A stretch of DNA of 27,379 bases, taken from positions 1 to 27,379 of the IMG/VR virus record IMGVR_UViG_3300030385_000917. One strand, written 5' to 3'. Source of the stretch: a virus. The position numbers and the translations under genes were made by a program. The notes under the pieces are model-generated. The model was not told the DNA's origin, searched no databases, and saw nothing but the letters and a program-made list of their open reading frames with translations. Position 1 is the first letter of the stretch; every line of letters begins with the position of its first letter. Positions 18,180-23,520 of the stretch are shown piece by piece.

Positions 18180-18788
18180 CTACTTGTCCAGAATCTTTGC
18201 TGCTGCCTCTAGGCCCTGCCATGAGTTCCTCATGGTGGTGTCTAGAATTTGAATGGCCTTCTTAGGCCCGTAACCTGCCAGCCACTTGAGCTGGCGTTGG
18301 AAGAAGATAGACTCGTCCGACACAGGTGCAGCCATGCTGCGCCGATACTTTATCCACTCCCGCCATTCCTTGAGGAAGTCCGCATCCTGTAGGCAGGTTG
18401 GAACGTCCAGCTTGAGTGAGCCTCCCTCAGTCTTCTTAGTATGATAAGCATCCCTTTTCCTCTTAGCATCATACTGTGATGACCTGAAGTTGGTCTGCCA
18501 TGTGTCCCAGTTAGCTATGCGAAGGAAGAAACCATCTCCTCTCTCTATCCAGCCCACCTTTTCAAGGGCGGTGAGGATTTTGTCCATCCTCTTCTCGTCT
18601 ATGCCCAGCCTACGACAGATGACCATCATCTCGATCTCATCCCGATCAGGCACGGTGCAGTCATCACGTTGCTTGCATATTCCTTTAGCCCATTCCCATA
18701 CGGCACAGCTTCCTGCGTCAACAGACTGGACATATTCCATCTCGGTATCATCCATCTGATGAGCACTTGTCTTGTACCATATCTTCAT
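18180..18788 (-). CDS. DnaD-like replisome organiser / helicase loader
   Basis: This 202-residue protein starts at the ATG with AAAGGAG six bases upstream; an earlier ATG at 18794 sits directly on that site and is unlikely. The N-terminal half has winged-helix character: CAVWEWAKGIC, IEMMVICRRLGIDEKRMDKILTALEKVGWIE and FFLRIANWDTWQ, the layout of DnaD/Lin1244-type replication initiation proteins. The C-terminal half (EWREWIKYR to QLKWLAGYGPKKAIQILDTTMRNSWQGLE) matches phage replisome organisers that end in a helical motif before GWQGL-type sequence. It would recruit the replicative helicase to the origin. The upstream overlapping gene encodes a DnaA domain IV-type protein, so the two form an initiation pair. 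No helicase gene is in the window. Confidence 0.7.
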   Translation of the reverse strand: MKIWYKTSAHQMDDTEMEYVQSVDAGSCAVWEWAKGICKQRDDCTVPDRDEIEMMVICRRLGIDEKRMDKILTALEKVGWIERGDGFFLRIANWDTWQTNFRSSQYDAKRKRDAYHTKKTEGGSLKLDVPTCLQDADFLKEWREWIKYRRSMAAPVSDESIFFQRQLKWLAGYGPKKAIQILDTTMRNSWQGLEAAAKILDK

Positions 18789-19377
18789 TGTCATCTCCTT
18801 TCAGTTCAGCTTTAGCCAGTTGCTCCATCACTTGAGCGAGGTGATCCTCATGGTTCCTGATGGCTCTGGCTATGGTGGTGGCAGCTTTCTTGAGCCCCAC
18901 TATCTTTTCGTCGGTCGCTTCGTCCAGATACAGGGACAGGTACTCTGCCCGCGCTATCTCGAACCTAGCCAGCACCCGCATATATATAGGCTCAACTCTC
19001 CTGTCTGATTCTAGGAACATTTCCAACGACTTCACCCCGTGAAGGACGGAGCCGTGATCTCGCTTGTTGGATGGATTCCTGTCGCCCATCTTGTTGCCTA
19101 TCCATTCCAGAGTGGGTTCCATTCCGAATGCCCCATTCTTCCCCGTGCCTACCTCATGCCTCATGAGCTTGAACAGCATGAACCTGTGAACTGGGTAGGG
19201 CTGTGTTCTGTCCCTGCCGAGGATGACTTCCTCAGGCGTTCCGGTAACATCCGACACACACGCAAGTGCGATGTCGAATAGTTCGTCGTACTGGTCGTGT
19301 CCGACCTCTATTGCTGGAAGCATACTCCCCTTGTACAGGTGGGTGAGTGTGCTCCGCATTTCTTCTTCTGATTTCAT
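18748..19377 (-). CDS. Protein with DnaA domain IV-type DNA-binding region
   Basis: This protein has 209 residues, with a very strong AAGGAGGAG site before the ATG. Residues 38-115 read like the C-terminal origin-binding domain of DnaA: VSDVTGTPEEVILGRDR, then HRFMLFKLMRHEVG, then LEWIGNKMGDR, and the signature-like RDHGSVLHG at 106-114 (DnaA consensus is RDHTTVxHA). The AAA+ ATPase domain of DnaA is absent. The C-terminal 90 residues are charged helix (LARFEIARAEYLSL, ATTIARAIRNHEDH). It overlaps the DnaD-like gene by about 40 bases. It may bind DnaA-box-like repeats in the phage genome to recruit the loader, or titrate host DnaA sites. The domain call is from motif reading and would be settled by a profile search. 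Confidence 0.72.
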   Translation of the reverse strand: MKSEEEMRSTLTHLYKGSMLPAIEVGHDQYDELFDIALACVSDVTGTPEEVILGRDRTQPYPVHRFMLFKLMRHEVGTGKNGAFGMEPTLEWIGNKMGDRNPSNKRDHGSVLHGVKSLEMFLESDRRVEPIYMRVLARFEIARAEYLSLYLDEATDEKIVGLKKAATTIARAIRNHEDHLAQVMEQLAKAELKGDDNEDMVQDKCSSDG

Positions 19378-19394
19378 AACTCCTCCTTTTAATG

Positions 19395-19443
19395 GTTAAC
19401 CCTCCCCGTCAGGCTGCAGTTTCCCGACAGGGAGGGCGTTAAC
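19395..19443 (-). promoter_or_regulatory. Long hairpin in the leader of the DnaA-like gene
   Basis: On the - strand, arms CCCTCCCTGTC and GACGGGGAGGG pair over about 11 bp around a 15-base loop, flanked by GTTAAC at both outer edges. There is no clear U-run, and a strong ribosome binding site follows within about 12 bases. It may be an attenuator, an mRNA-stabilising structure or a weak terminator between the 19469 gene and the DnaA-like gene. Confidence 0.55.
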
Positions 19444-19468
19444 TACTCAGGTATATAAAACAACCTGA

Positions 19469-19786
19469 CTAGAAAGGGTTCTCCTCCTCTGCACCTTCCT
19501 CGACAGGCGCGTCAATAGGATGCTGTAGCTGGAGGGAGACGAACGGGCCATATTCCCCGTCACGCTTCCATCCTGACAAATTGCATTTCAGTTTCCCTTC
19601 ATTGCTGCTGATGATACCCAGTAGCTCTTCGCTAAAAGCGAGGTGCAATACTCCACGGTAATCAGGTTCCTTGTCGCTCTTCTTGTCCGTGTTCCTGTTA
19701 AGGACGTGGGAGTATTTCTTTCCTGTCTTAGGGTTTGTTGCGTCTTTCCCTTCGGTGACGTCAACCCATCTTGTTCCTTCTGCCAT
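19469..19786 (-). CDS. DUF736-like protein with SSB-type acidic tail, candidate ssDNA-binding protein
   Basis: This protein has 105 residues. The core (38-90) contains DKEPDYRG, then a short helix, then GWKRDGEYGPFVSLQLQHP, which follows the pattern of DUF736 proteins (SDKAPDYR ... GWKK ... YLSVKLDDP). The last 13 residues are acidic and finish EEENPF at 100-105, strongly recalling the acidic tip ending in Pro-Phe by which bacterial SSB recruits partner proteins. It is a good candidate for the phage single-stranded DNA-binding protein, matching its place among nuclease, annealing and initiation genes. The start lacks a Shine-Dalgarno site and follows an 11-bp tandem repeat. SSB function is inference. 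Confidence 0.6.
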   Translation of the reverse strand: MAEGTRWVDVTEGKDATNPKTGKKYSHVLNRNTDKKSDKEPDYRGVLHLAFSEELLGIISSNEGKLKCNLSGWKRDGEYGPFVSLQLQHPIDAPVEEGAEEENPF

Positions 19787-19787
19787 A

Positions 19788-19809
19788 ATGTTTTATGTAT
19801 GTTTTATGT
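19788..19809 (-). repeat. Perfect 11-bp tandem repeat before the SSB-like gene
   Basis: Two adjacent copies of ATGTTTTATGT (read on the + strand) fill the space between the nuclease gene stop and the ATG at 19786. The second copy overlaps that stop codon. No Shine-Dalgarno site is present. The AT-rich repeat may contain a promoter -10 element (TACATA on the - strand, seven bases before the ATG), which would give a nearly leaderless mRNA, or may be an operator. Confidence 0.6.
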
Positions 19810-20385
19810 TTCTATGGTTAAATTGCTGATGACATCCTGAAGGAGGGCATCAGCTTGTTTCTTGTCTTTCATCCTCATGCTCTTAGCGAATTGCTTCTCA
19901 ATAGCATCGAGGTTTTTCCTACAGGCAATGTTAAATGCCCGTAAAATTCTGTCGGGATTCTTTACGTGGCACACCCGCTTGTGCTCACACCAGTTGCAGT
20001 AGTCGCATAGTGCTGGCTTCTTGTCAGGGGACTCGACTCTAGAGATCACGTCCTCCACCAGTTCCTCAGCCTGATCCCTGCTGATGGTCATGTTGCAGAC
20101 TGCCCTTGTTTTAGAATAGAGGAGATAGATATTGATGGTATCAAGGTCATCCCTCTGGCACAGGGCCGCTGCGTACACGCACATCTGCAGGACGTAATCC
20201 CTTTCCTGACCTGTCTTCAGGTCGAAGAGATTCCCCTTGTAGTATGCGTCTAGGTAGCCGTAGGTGACTGGCTTGCCACCCCTAAGGTATTCCACCTTAG
20301 TCTCTGTCTCTATATCTTCACCAGCACGTTCCGCCATTGACGTGACGTAACGCACTGCCCAGCTCACTCCTTCATCTATTTCCAT
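19804..20385 (-). CDS. RecB/Cas4-like PD-(D/E)XK nuclease, C-terminal (catalytic) part of a split gene
   Basis: This 193-residue product starts at an ATG with AAGGAGA five bases upstream; a longer frame to 20445 would overlap the neighbour by 52 bases and lacks a site. Motifs of the RecB/Cas4 nuclease fold are GYLDAYY with D46, FDLKTG with D55-x-K57, and QMCVYA with Q67 and Y71. A Cys cluster follows at C127, C130, C133 and C139 (ALCDYCNWCEHKRVC), as in the Fe-S or metal-binding end of these nucleases. The usual N-terminal part, with its own CP motif and GTxxH, is missing here but is found 760 bases upstream as a separate 59-residue ORF (21145-21324). The pair together would make one normal-length phage nuclease. 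Confidence 0.75.
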   Translation of the reverse strand: MEIDEGVSWAVRYVTSMAERAGEDIETETKVEYLRGGKPVTYGYLDAYYKGNLFDLKTGQERDYVLQMCVYAAALCQRDDLDTINIYLLYSKTRAVCNMTISRDQAEELVEDVISRVESPDKKPALCDYCNWCEHKRVCHVKNPDRILRAFNIACRKNLDAIEKQFAKSMRMKDKKQADALLQDVISNLTIET

Positions 20386-20393
20386 AAATCTCC

Positions 20394-20846
20394 TTAAAAT
20401 ATGTCTATCGGTTTCTTGAACTTTTCCACTGGTATCTTCAGGCACGGGTGCTGGTCAGCGGGGTCGTCCCTGTCTGTCCTGCCTCCGTACCGTACCTCGA
20501 AGCGTGTAATCATAGGGACTACCGCAATCATCCCTATGCCTCCCCCCGCGCGCACAGCGTACCAGCACGGTAGGCAAGTCGCATTACTGGTCATCAGCAT
20601 CTCCTCCCACTTGTAGACATCGCACATGATGTGCTTGTAGTTCGGTTTGAACGATCTCTTGTCCTTGATCTCAACGAAGGCTATCACCTTAGGGAAGCTG
20701 CCTTCTCCCTCGGTGACGGCGTAGTCCATGTGGTAGTTAATCGGCAGCTTTCTATAGGACAGCCCATCACGATTGACAGAGAGAATATACTGGATGATCT
20801 CCTTCTCGTTCTTCCTGTCCTCCTCGCTCTCGTAGGTTGGCCTCAA
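20394..20846 (-). CDS. Second PD-(D/E)XK-type nuclease (ExK)
   Basis: This protein has 150 residues. A TTG start overlaps the upstream stop codon (TTGA) and has AAGGAG about nine bases before it, so it is probably coupled to the upstream gene. Catalytic-type residues are visible: D41 in NYHMDYAVTEG and E59-I-K61 in VIAFVEIKDKRS, with the hydrophobic strand before the ExK expected of this fold. The rest contains a CLPCW motif near 93 and hydrophobic strands GIGMIAVVPMITRFEV. It is similar in style to small phage nucleases such as the VRR-NUC and Hjc types, but I cannot place it in one family. It lies between the two halves of the RecB/Cas4-like nuclease. Confidence 0.6.
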   Translation of the reverse strand: MRPTYESEEDRKNEKEIIQYILSVNRDGLSYRKLPINYHMDYAVTEGEGSFPKVIAFVEIKDKRSFKPNYKHIMCDVYKWEEMLMTSNATCLPCWYAVRAGGGIGMIAVVPMITRFEVRYGGRTDRDDPADQHPCLKIPVEKFKKPIDIF

Positions 20847-21163
20847 AACAGGTACTCCTTCCCCTTGTCGGACTTGAACTGCTTCTTGATGCCACCGTAG
20901 AACTGGTCATTGATGGCCTTCTGCCTAGCCCGTTCCGCAGCGTGCATCATGCCGTTACCGGACTTAGAGCACGGCACGCACGCCCACTGGTGGCCCAGAT
21001 TCTGCCAGACAGATGCCCACTGTGAGGCTATCGGGTCTTCATCGTCGTACTCTATCTGCAGGTTCTCACCGCATGATCCCAGAGGGGCAATCTTTCTCTC
21101 CCCGCCCACAGTCTCCCAGTGGAAAGGACCTTCGCATCTTTTATCTATTGTGACTTTCGCCAT
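20843..21163 (-). CDS. Hypothetical Cys-containing small protein
   Basis: This 106-residue protein starts at the ATG with AAGGAG eight bases upstream; the longer frame to 21250 has no such site. Four cysteines in the pattern RCEG (10), SCGEN and ACVPC suggest a zinc-binding fold. A helical, Lys/Arg/Gln-rich C-terminus (MHAAERARQKAIND) follows. The first 19 bases overlap the end of the nuclease N-terminal ORF. The stop overlaps the TTG start of the next gene. I do not recognise the family. By operon position a DNA-processing accessory role is likely but unproven. Confidence 0.65.
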   Translation of the reverse strand: MAKVTIDKRCEGPFHWETVGGERKIAPLGSCGENLQIEYDDEDPIASQWASVWQNLGHQWACVPCSKSGNGMMHAAERARQKAINDQFYGGIKKQFKSDKGKEYLF

Positions 21164-21324
21164 TCTTGTAGCTCCTTCTCGAATTGATCGTGTAGTAGTG
21201 TTCCCAGTTGTGCCGCTGGCCCAGCCTTTCCAGACTTGTAGCAAGGACACTTGTCGTATGCAGGAAACGATGACGGCGACAGGCTGTCATGGTGCTTCCT
21301 TGTTGCTGATGTTTCTTTTTTCAT
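21145..21324 (-). CDS. RecB/Cas4-like nuclease, N-terminal part of a split gene
   Basis: This 59-residue ORF is easily missed because of its length. Residues 15-29 read LSPSSFPAYDKCPCY and residues 37-45 read AAQLGTLLH. These are the N-terminal motif and the GTxxH helix of phage RecB/Cas4-like PD-(D/E)XK nucleases, in which a Cys near the start joins the C-terminal Cys cluster. The ORF stops at TAG, overlapping the next gene by 19 bases. The matching catalytic half is at 19804-20385, beyond two other genes. The ATG is followed by six As. The upstream site is weak (TTAGG). I infer one ancestral gene split by insertion of two genes or by rearrangement; the halves may assemble in trans. Confidence 0.65.
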   Translation of the reverse strand: MKKETSATRKHHDSLSPSSFPAYDKCPCYKSGKAGPAAQLGTLLHDQFEKELQEWRKSQ

Positions 21325-21328
21325 AAGC

Positions 21329-21460
21329 CTAAGTAGGGAGTGAGCAGGTCACGGCGTGGAGGCAGGAGCCCAGAAAGGAGAGGAACTCCAGTATGCTTTT
21401 CCTATGACAGAAACCACACACTCTAACAAACCTCTCGCTACTGCCCACTCCCCGAATCAC
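21329..21460 (-). CDS. Possible 43-residue protein, low confidence
   Basis: This short frame begins with a GTG that overlaps the stop of the ERF gene (TAGTG) and ends four bases before the start of the split-nuclease N-terminal ORF. Such tight spacing is what a coupled operon gene would show. The product has a CGFCH pair near residues 15-19 and a hydrophobic C-terminal half (ILEFLSFLGSCLHAV). No Shine-Dalgarno site and no family match are apparent, so it could simply be a 135-base spacer. Confidence 0.3.
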   Translation of the reverse strand: MIRGVGSSERFVRVCGFCHRKSILEFLSFLGSCLHAVTCSLPT

Positions 21461-22065
21461 TAGATGCCTAGGTCGTCCCCTTCAGTCCTGCTCATCACAG
21501 GACGCTTAGGGCTGGCAGGTTTAGCCTTCCCCCGCTTAGCTTTCTCCTTCTCCCCGATGATAGACTCACCGTCATCATCAGCATCAGCCTCAGCAGCCTT
21601 GTCCCCTGCCTTGACAGGGATGTTGAGCATTGCATTTTGCATACCCCTTCGGGCGTAGGTTTGTCCAGAGAGCTGTGCCTGTGGGTCATCAGGCCCCTTT
21701 GCTCCGGTCTTCACGATAGACTTGCCTTCAAGCCACACGCCTCCGACCATCAGTATACCCTTGACGATCTCAATGGTTGCGAGGGTTTCCTTCTCCACCG
21801 TTTCGACCCTGCCGTCAGGGTGGGTGGTGGTCTTAGTCGCCTTCAGCTTCTCGACGATTACGTCAGGCACTACTGAGAATGCTATTCCTGATTTCGCCTT
21901 AGGCTCTTTAGTCGCCTCGATGATCGAGTTCAGGTCAGCGTACTTCCCCCCGTAAAAAGGGTTCTCGTTCTTCTTGAGTGCTGGGTCCAGCATCGCCTGA
22001 AATTCAGCGAGTGCTGTGCCCAACTTCAGCCGACTGTCATCGGCTCCATTTTGTTCTTCCTTCAT
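21460..22065 (-). CDS. erf: ERF-family single-strand annealing protein
   Basis: This 201-residue protein starts at the ATG that overlaps the resolvase stop (ATGA), with GAGGAGG about ten bases upstream. Residues 12-70 match the ERF recombinase core: LGTALAEFQAMLDPALKKNENPF and YGGKYADLNSIIEATKEP, then KSGIAFSVVPD. A beta segment (TLATIEIVKGILMVGGVWLEG) and SGQTYARRGMQNAMLNIP complete the conserved region. The C-terminal 60 residues are acidic and then basic, probably a flexible interaction tail. ERF proteins anneal complementary single strands during phage recombination and genome circularisation. Neighbouring resolvase, nucleases and SSB-like gene fit the pathway. Confidence 0.85.
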   Translation of the reverse strand: MKEEQNGADDSRLKLGTALAEFQAMLDPALKKNENPFYGGKYADLNSIIEATKEPKAKSGIAFSVVPDVIVEKLKATKTTTHPDGRVETVEKETLATIEIVKGILMVGGVWLEGKSIVKTGAKGPDDPQAQLSGQTYARRGMQNAMLNIPVKAGDKAAEADADDDGESIIGEKEKAKRGKAKPASPKRPVMSRTEGDDLGI

Positions 22066-22400
22066 TCTGATTTTTCCTCCTCGGAGTCTTTCTTGATGAG
22101 AGCAAAGAATACCCACTCAGGCATCGTGACCAGCCATTGCCCACGGTTCTTCTTGTGGGCTACCACTGGCATACTCTCACCGCAATCGTCCTCCGATTGT
22201 TTTACTGCTTTTTCTATGTTCAATTTCTCTACACGTTTCACTTCAAAATGAAACGGCAGGTTACACACTACGTCAGGGGAGTCAGGACTGCCACTAAACT
22301 GCTGTCCCCTCCTTGCCTCATAGCCGTTAGCTATGAGATGATCCCTCCATTCACGCTCTCCACGAGCACCCTTCTGTCGGCTGTTAATCGCCTTTGTCAT
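22062..22400 (-). CDS. Hjc-like Holliday junction resolvase (PD-(D/E)XK)
   Basis: This protein has 112 residues. The motif order of archaeal/phage Hjc-type resolvases is present: KGARGEREWRDHLIANGY with E15, SGSPDSPDVV with D43, and FHFEVKRVE with E53-V-K55. The C-terminal strand and helix region ends in an acidic-basic tail (KKDSEEEKSE). It would cut four-way DNA junctions formed by recombination or replication. The start overlaps the upstream RHH gene by 17 bases, with GGGAG close to the ATG. The stop overlaps the ERF start, placing it in the same transcript as its likely partner. A nickase acting on other branched DNA is a possible alternative. Confidence 0.8.
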   Translation of the reverse strand: MTKAINSRQKGARGEREWRDHLIANGYEARRGQQFSGSPDSPDVVCNLPFHFEVKRVEKLNIEKAVKQSEDDCGESMPVVAHKKNRGQWLVTMPEWVFFALIKKDSEEEKSE

Positions 22401-22596
22401 AGGCTCCCACCTCTGCCATCATTACCAGTTTCTCAATGACTTCCCTCCTGCTCCTCCCCGTCTCACGCGACAGCATATCCAGCTTGTCAAATGTTTCGGG
22501 CAGTAGCCGCAGGGAGGTCATCCTCCTCTGGACATTCGGGTTTCCGGTGCGATCCTTAGCCGTGATTATTGCAACGTCCTGTCTCTCCTCAGCCAT
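22384..22596 (-). CDS. Ribbon-helix-helix DNA-binding protein
   Basis: This protein has 70 residues. The strand MTSLRLLP (26-33), helix ETFDKLDMLSRETG and second helix SRREVIEKLVMM form a clear ribbon-helix-helix unit of the Arc/CopG class, which binds operator DNA as a dimer. The 25-residue N-terminal arm may be unstructured. It is the first gene of the recombination-replication transcript, so an autoregulatory role is reasonable. There is no Shine-Dalgarno site; a sigma70-like promoter is placed so that the mRNA would begin about two bases before the ATG. Its operator may be the AGAGAGAATA element in the same gap. The DNA-binding fold is well supported, the target is inference. Confidence 0.75.
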   Translation of the reverse strand: MAEERQDVAIITAKDRTGNPNVQRRMTSLRLLPETFDKLDMLSRETGRSRREVIEKLVMMAEVGAYDKGD

Positions 22597-22604
22597 ATGT
22601 ATGG

Positions 22605-22633
22605 ATGATAATAGAGAGAATATACCTATGCAA
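22605..22633 (-). promoter_or_regulatory. Sigma70-like promoter for the RHH-led transcript
   Basis: On the - strand, TTGCAT (22633-22628) and TATCAT (22610-22605) are separated by exactly 17 bp. Transcription would start near 22598, only two or three bases before the ATG at 22596. The spacer contains the 15-bp element ATAATAGAGAGAATA (read on +, 22608-22622), which also occurs near the right edge. Confidence 0.5.
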
Positions 22634-22742
22634 GAACTAATTTAATAATAATTGTAACCAGTATAAAAACTATTAGCATATCTATAAACAGCCCCGTGTC
22701 TTTTTGTTGCATGGTTGCCCCCCTCTTATTCGTCTAACAGGT

Positions 22743-22856
22743 ATGAACTATGAGATGATTAACTTACTGCTCATTGGTCTGTCTATCCTGCACACTTTTG
22801 CTGCGGTGATAACAGGCATAGCTGCAGTGGCGATTGTCGTGAAGCTGAGAAGCTAA
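22743..22856 (+). CDS. Lone + strand small membrane protein
   Basis: This 37-residue ORF has one continuous hydrophobic stretch (LLLIGLSILHTFAAVITG, then IAAVAIVV) and a basic end KLRS, a good single-span membrane protein. It is the only plausible + strand gene inside the - strand block. Its stop overlaps the stop of the convergent MazG-like gene by four bases. Upstream DNA (22634-22700) is AT-rich with TATAAA-like sequences that could hold a promoter. The ribosome site (AACAGGT) is weak. A role in lysis timing, exclusion or membrane targeting is possible; function is unknown. Confidence 0.45.
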   Translation: MNYEMINLLLIGLSILHTFAAVITGIAAVAIVVKLRS

Positions 22857-23176
22857 CGCGATGCAATATCCCGCCAGTGTCCGACCTCCTTCTTGAGCCG
22901 ATGGATTGTATCAAGCAAGTCCTGTCTCTCTTTCTCTGCTGAACAGAGATAGAACCACAGGTCGATTGCCTCGTTCTTTGCTTCTCCGATAAGGTCAGCC
23001 CTGTCATCAAGGTTACCCCCGTGTTGTTTCTGCCCCTCGTTATATTTTAACGGGGCACGCTGATGCCAGTCCTGAACTGCGTCATCCCGAATCTGATCGG
23101 AACTCCTGCCAACCCACTCCTCTGCCATCTTTCTCTCCTCCGGTTCACCGGATGTTATGTTATCATCCTTTGCCAT
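22853..23176 (-). CDS. MazG-like nucleotide pyrophosphohydrolase-type protein
   Basis: This protein has 107 residues. The central motif KYNEGQKQHGG (44-54), followed by LIGEAKNEAIDLWFYL with E65, E69 and D72, resembles the helical metal-binding core of phage MazG/dUTPase-superfamily proteins. The C-terminus is charged helix (AEKERQDLLDTIHRLKKEV). Related phage enzymes hydrolyse nucleoside triphosphates, for example ppGpp or dNTPs, to adjust host metabolism. The complete E-x2-E plus E-x2-D set of active enzymes is not clear, so catalysis is uncertain. AGGAG lies about ten bases before the ATG. The start nearly meets the stop of the upstream gene. Confidence 0.6.
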   Translation of the reverse strand: MAKDDNITSGEPEERKMAEEWVGRSSDQIRDDAVQDWHQRAPLKYNEGQKQHGGNLDDRADLIGEAKNEAIDLWFYLCSAEKERQDLLDTIHRLKKEVGHWRDIASR

Positions 23177-23177
23177 A

Positions 23178-23396
23178 TTATGTGCATCTCCTTATCATAA
23201 GGTCATTGTAGACACGAGAGAATACTCCCGTGATTTCAGCCTCGCCATCCCTGCGAGTGCCCTTCGGCCTGAGGGTAAAATGTCCCTCAGGATGTATTGT
23301 CAGGATGAGGTTCTTAGGTTTACCCTTGTCCCTCACCACGCAGCCGATCCCCCTGTAGAGCTCGAACTCCCTTATCCTTGTCAATTTCAATGCCAT
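23178..23396 (-). CDS. Small conserved-looking hypothetical protein
   Basis: This 72-residue protein starts at the ATG preceded by AGAAAGGAAAAGTT, the ribosome-site style shared by its neighbours. An upstream ATG at 23432 would add 12 residues encoded by the GTGTACA repeats and is less likely. The protein is basic, with strands GIGCVVRD, NLILTIHPEGHFTLRPKGTRR and EAEITGVFSRVYNDLM. The ...LRPKGTRR... pattern recalls short phage proteins of unknown function. No motif for catalysis or membrane insertion is visible. Confidence 0.65.
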   Translation of the reverse strand: MALKLTRIREFELYRGIGCVVRDKGKPKNLILTIHPEGHFTLRPKGTRRDGEAEITGVFSRVYNDLMIRRCT

Positions 23397-23414
23397 AACT
23401 TTTCCTTTCTCTGC

Positions 23415-23432
23415 AGTGTACACAGTGTACAT
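23415..23432. repeat. 9-bp tandem repeat with GTGTAC core
   Basis: AGTGTACAC and AGTGTACAT lie side by side just upstream of the 23178-23396 gene. Each copy contains the palindrome GTAC flanked by GT/AC. Position before a ribosome site and strong symmetry suggest an operator or a small RNA structure. Confidence 0.5.
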
Positions 23433-23469
23433 TGAGTCCTCTGCACAATCTGCAGACCTCCTTAAAGCT

Positions 23470-23520
23470 GAGGGGGTGGGGGTTTCATTTCTGATTTCCC
23501 CCCACCCTCTCTTTTCTTTT
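23470..23520 (+). terminator. Terminator-like hairpin facing the + direction
   Basis: Arms GAGGGGGTGGGGG (23470-23482) and CCCCCCACCCTCTC (23498-23511) pair over about 12 bp, with a small bulge and a 15-base loop. They are followed on the + strand by TCTTTTCTTTT. On the - strand the sequence after the hairpin is not U-rich. The hairpin overlaps the 3' end of the DUF932-like gene. It would stop + strand (antisense) transcripts, such as one coming from the 22743 ORF, rather than the surrounding operon. Confidence 0.55.

Noticed and set aside
20386-20445. Longer start for the RecB/Cas4-like C-terminal ORF at 20445
   Set aside because: It overlaps the neighbouring gene by 52 bases and has no ribosome site, whereas the ATG at 20385 has AAGGAGA at good spacing.
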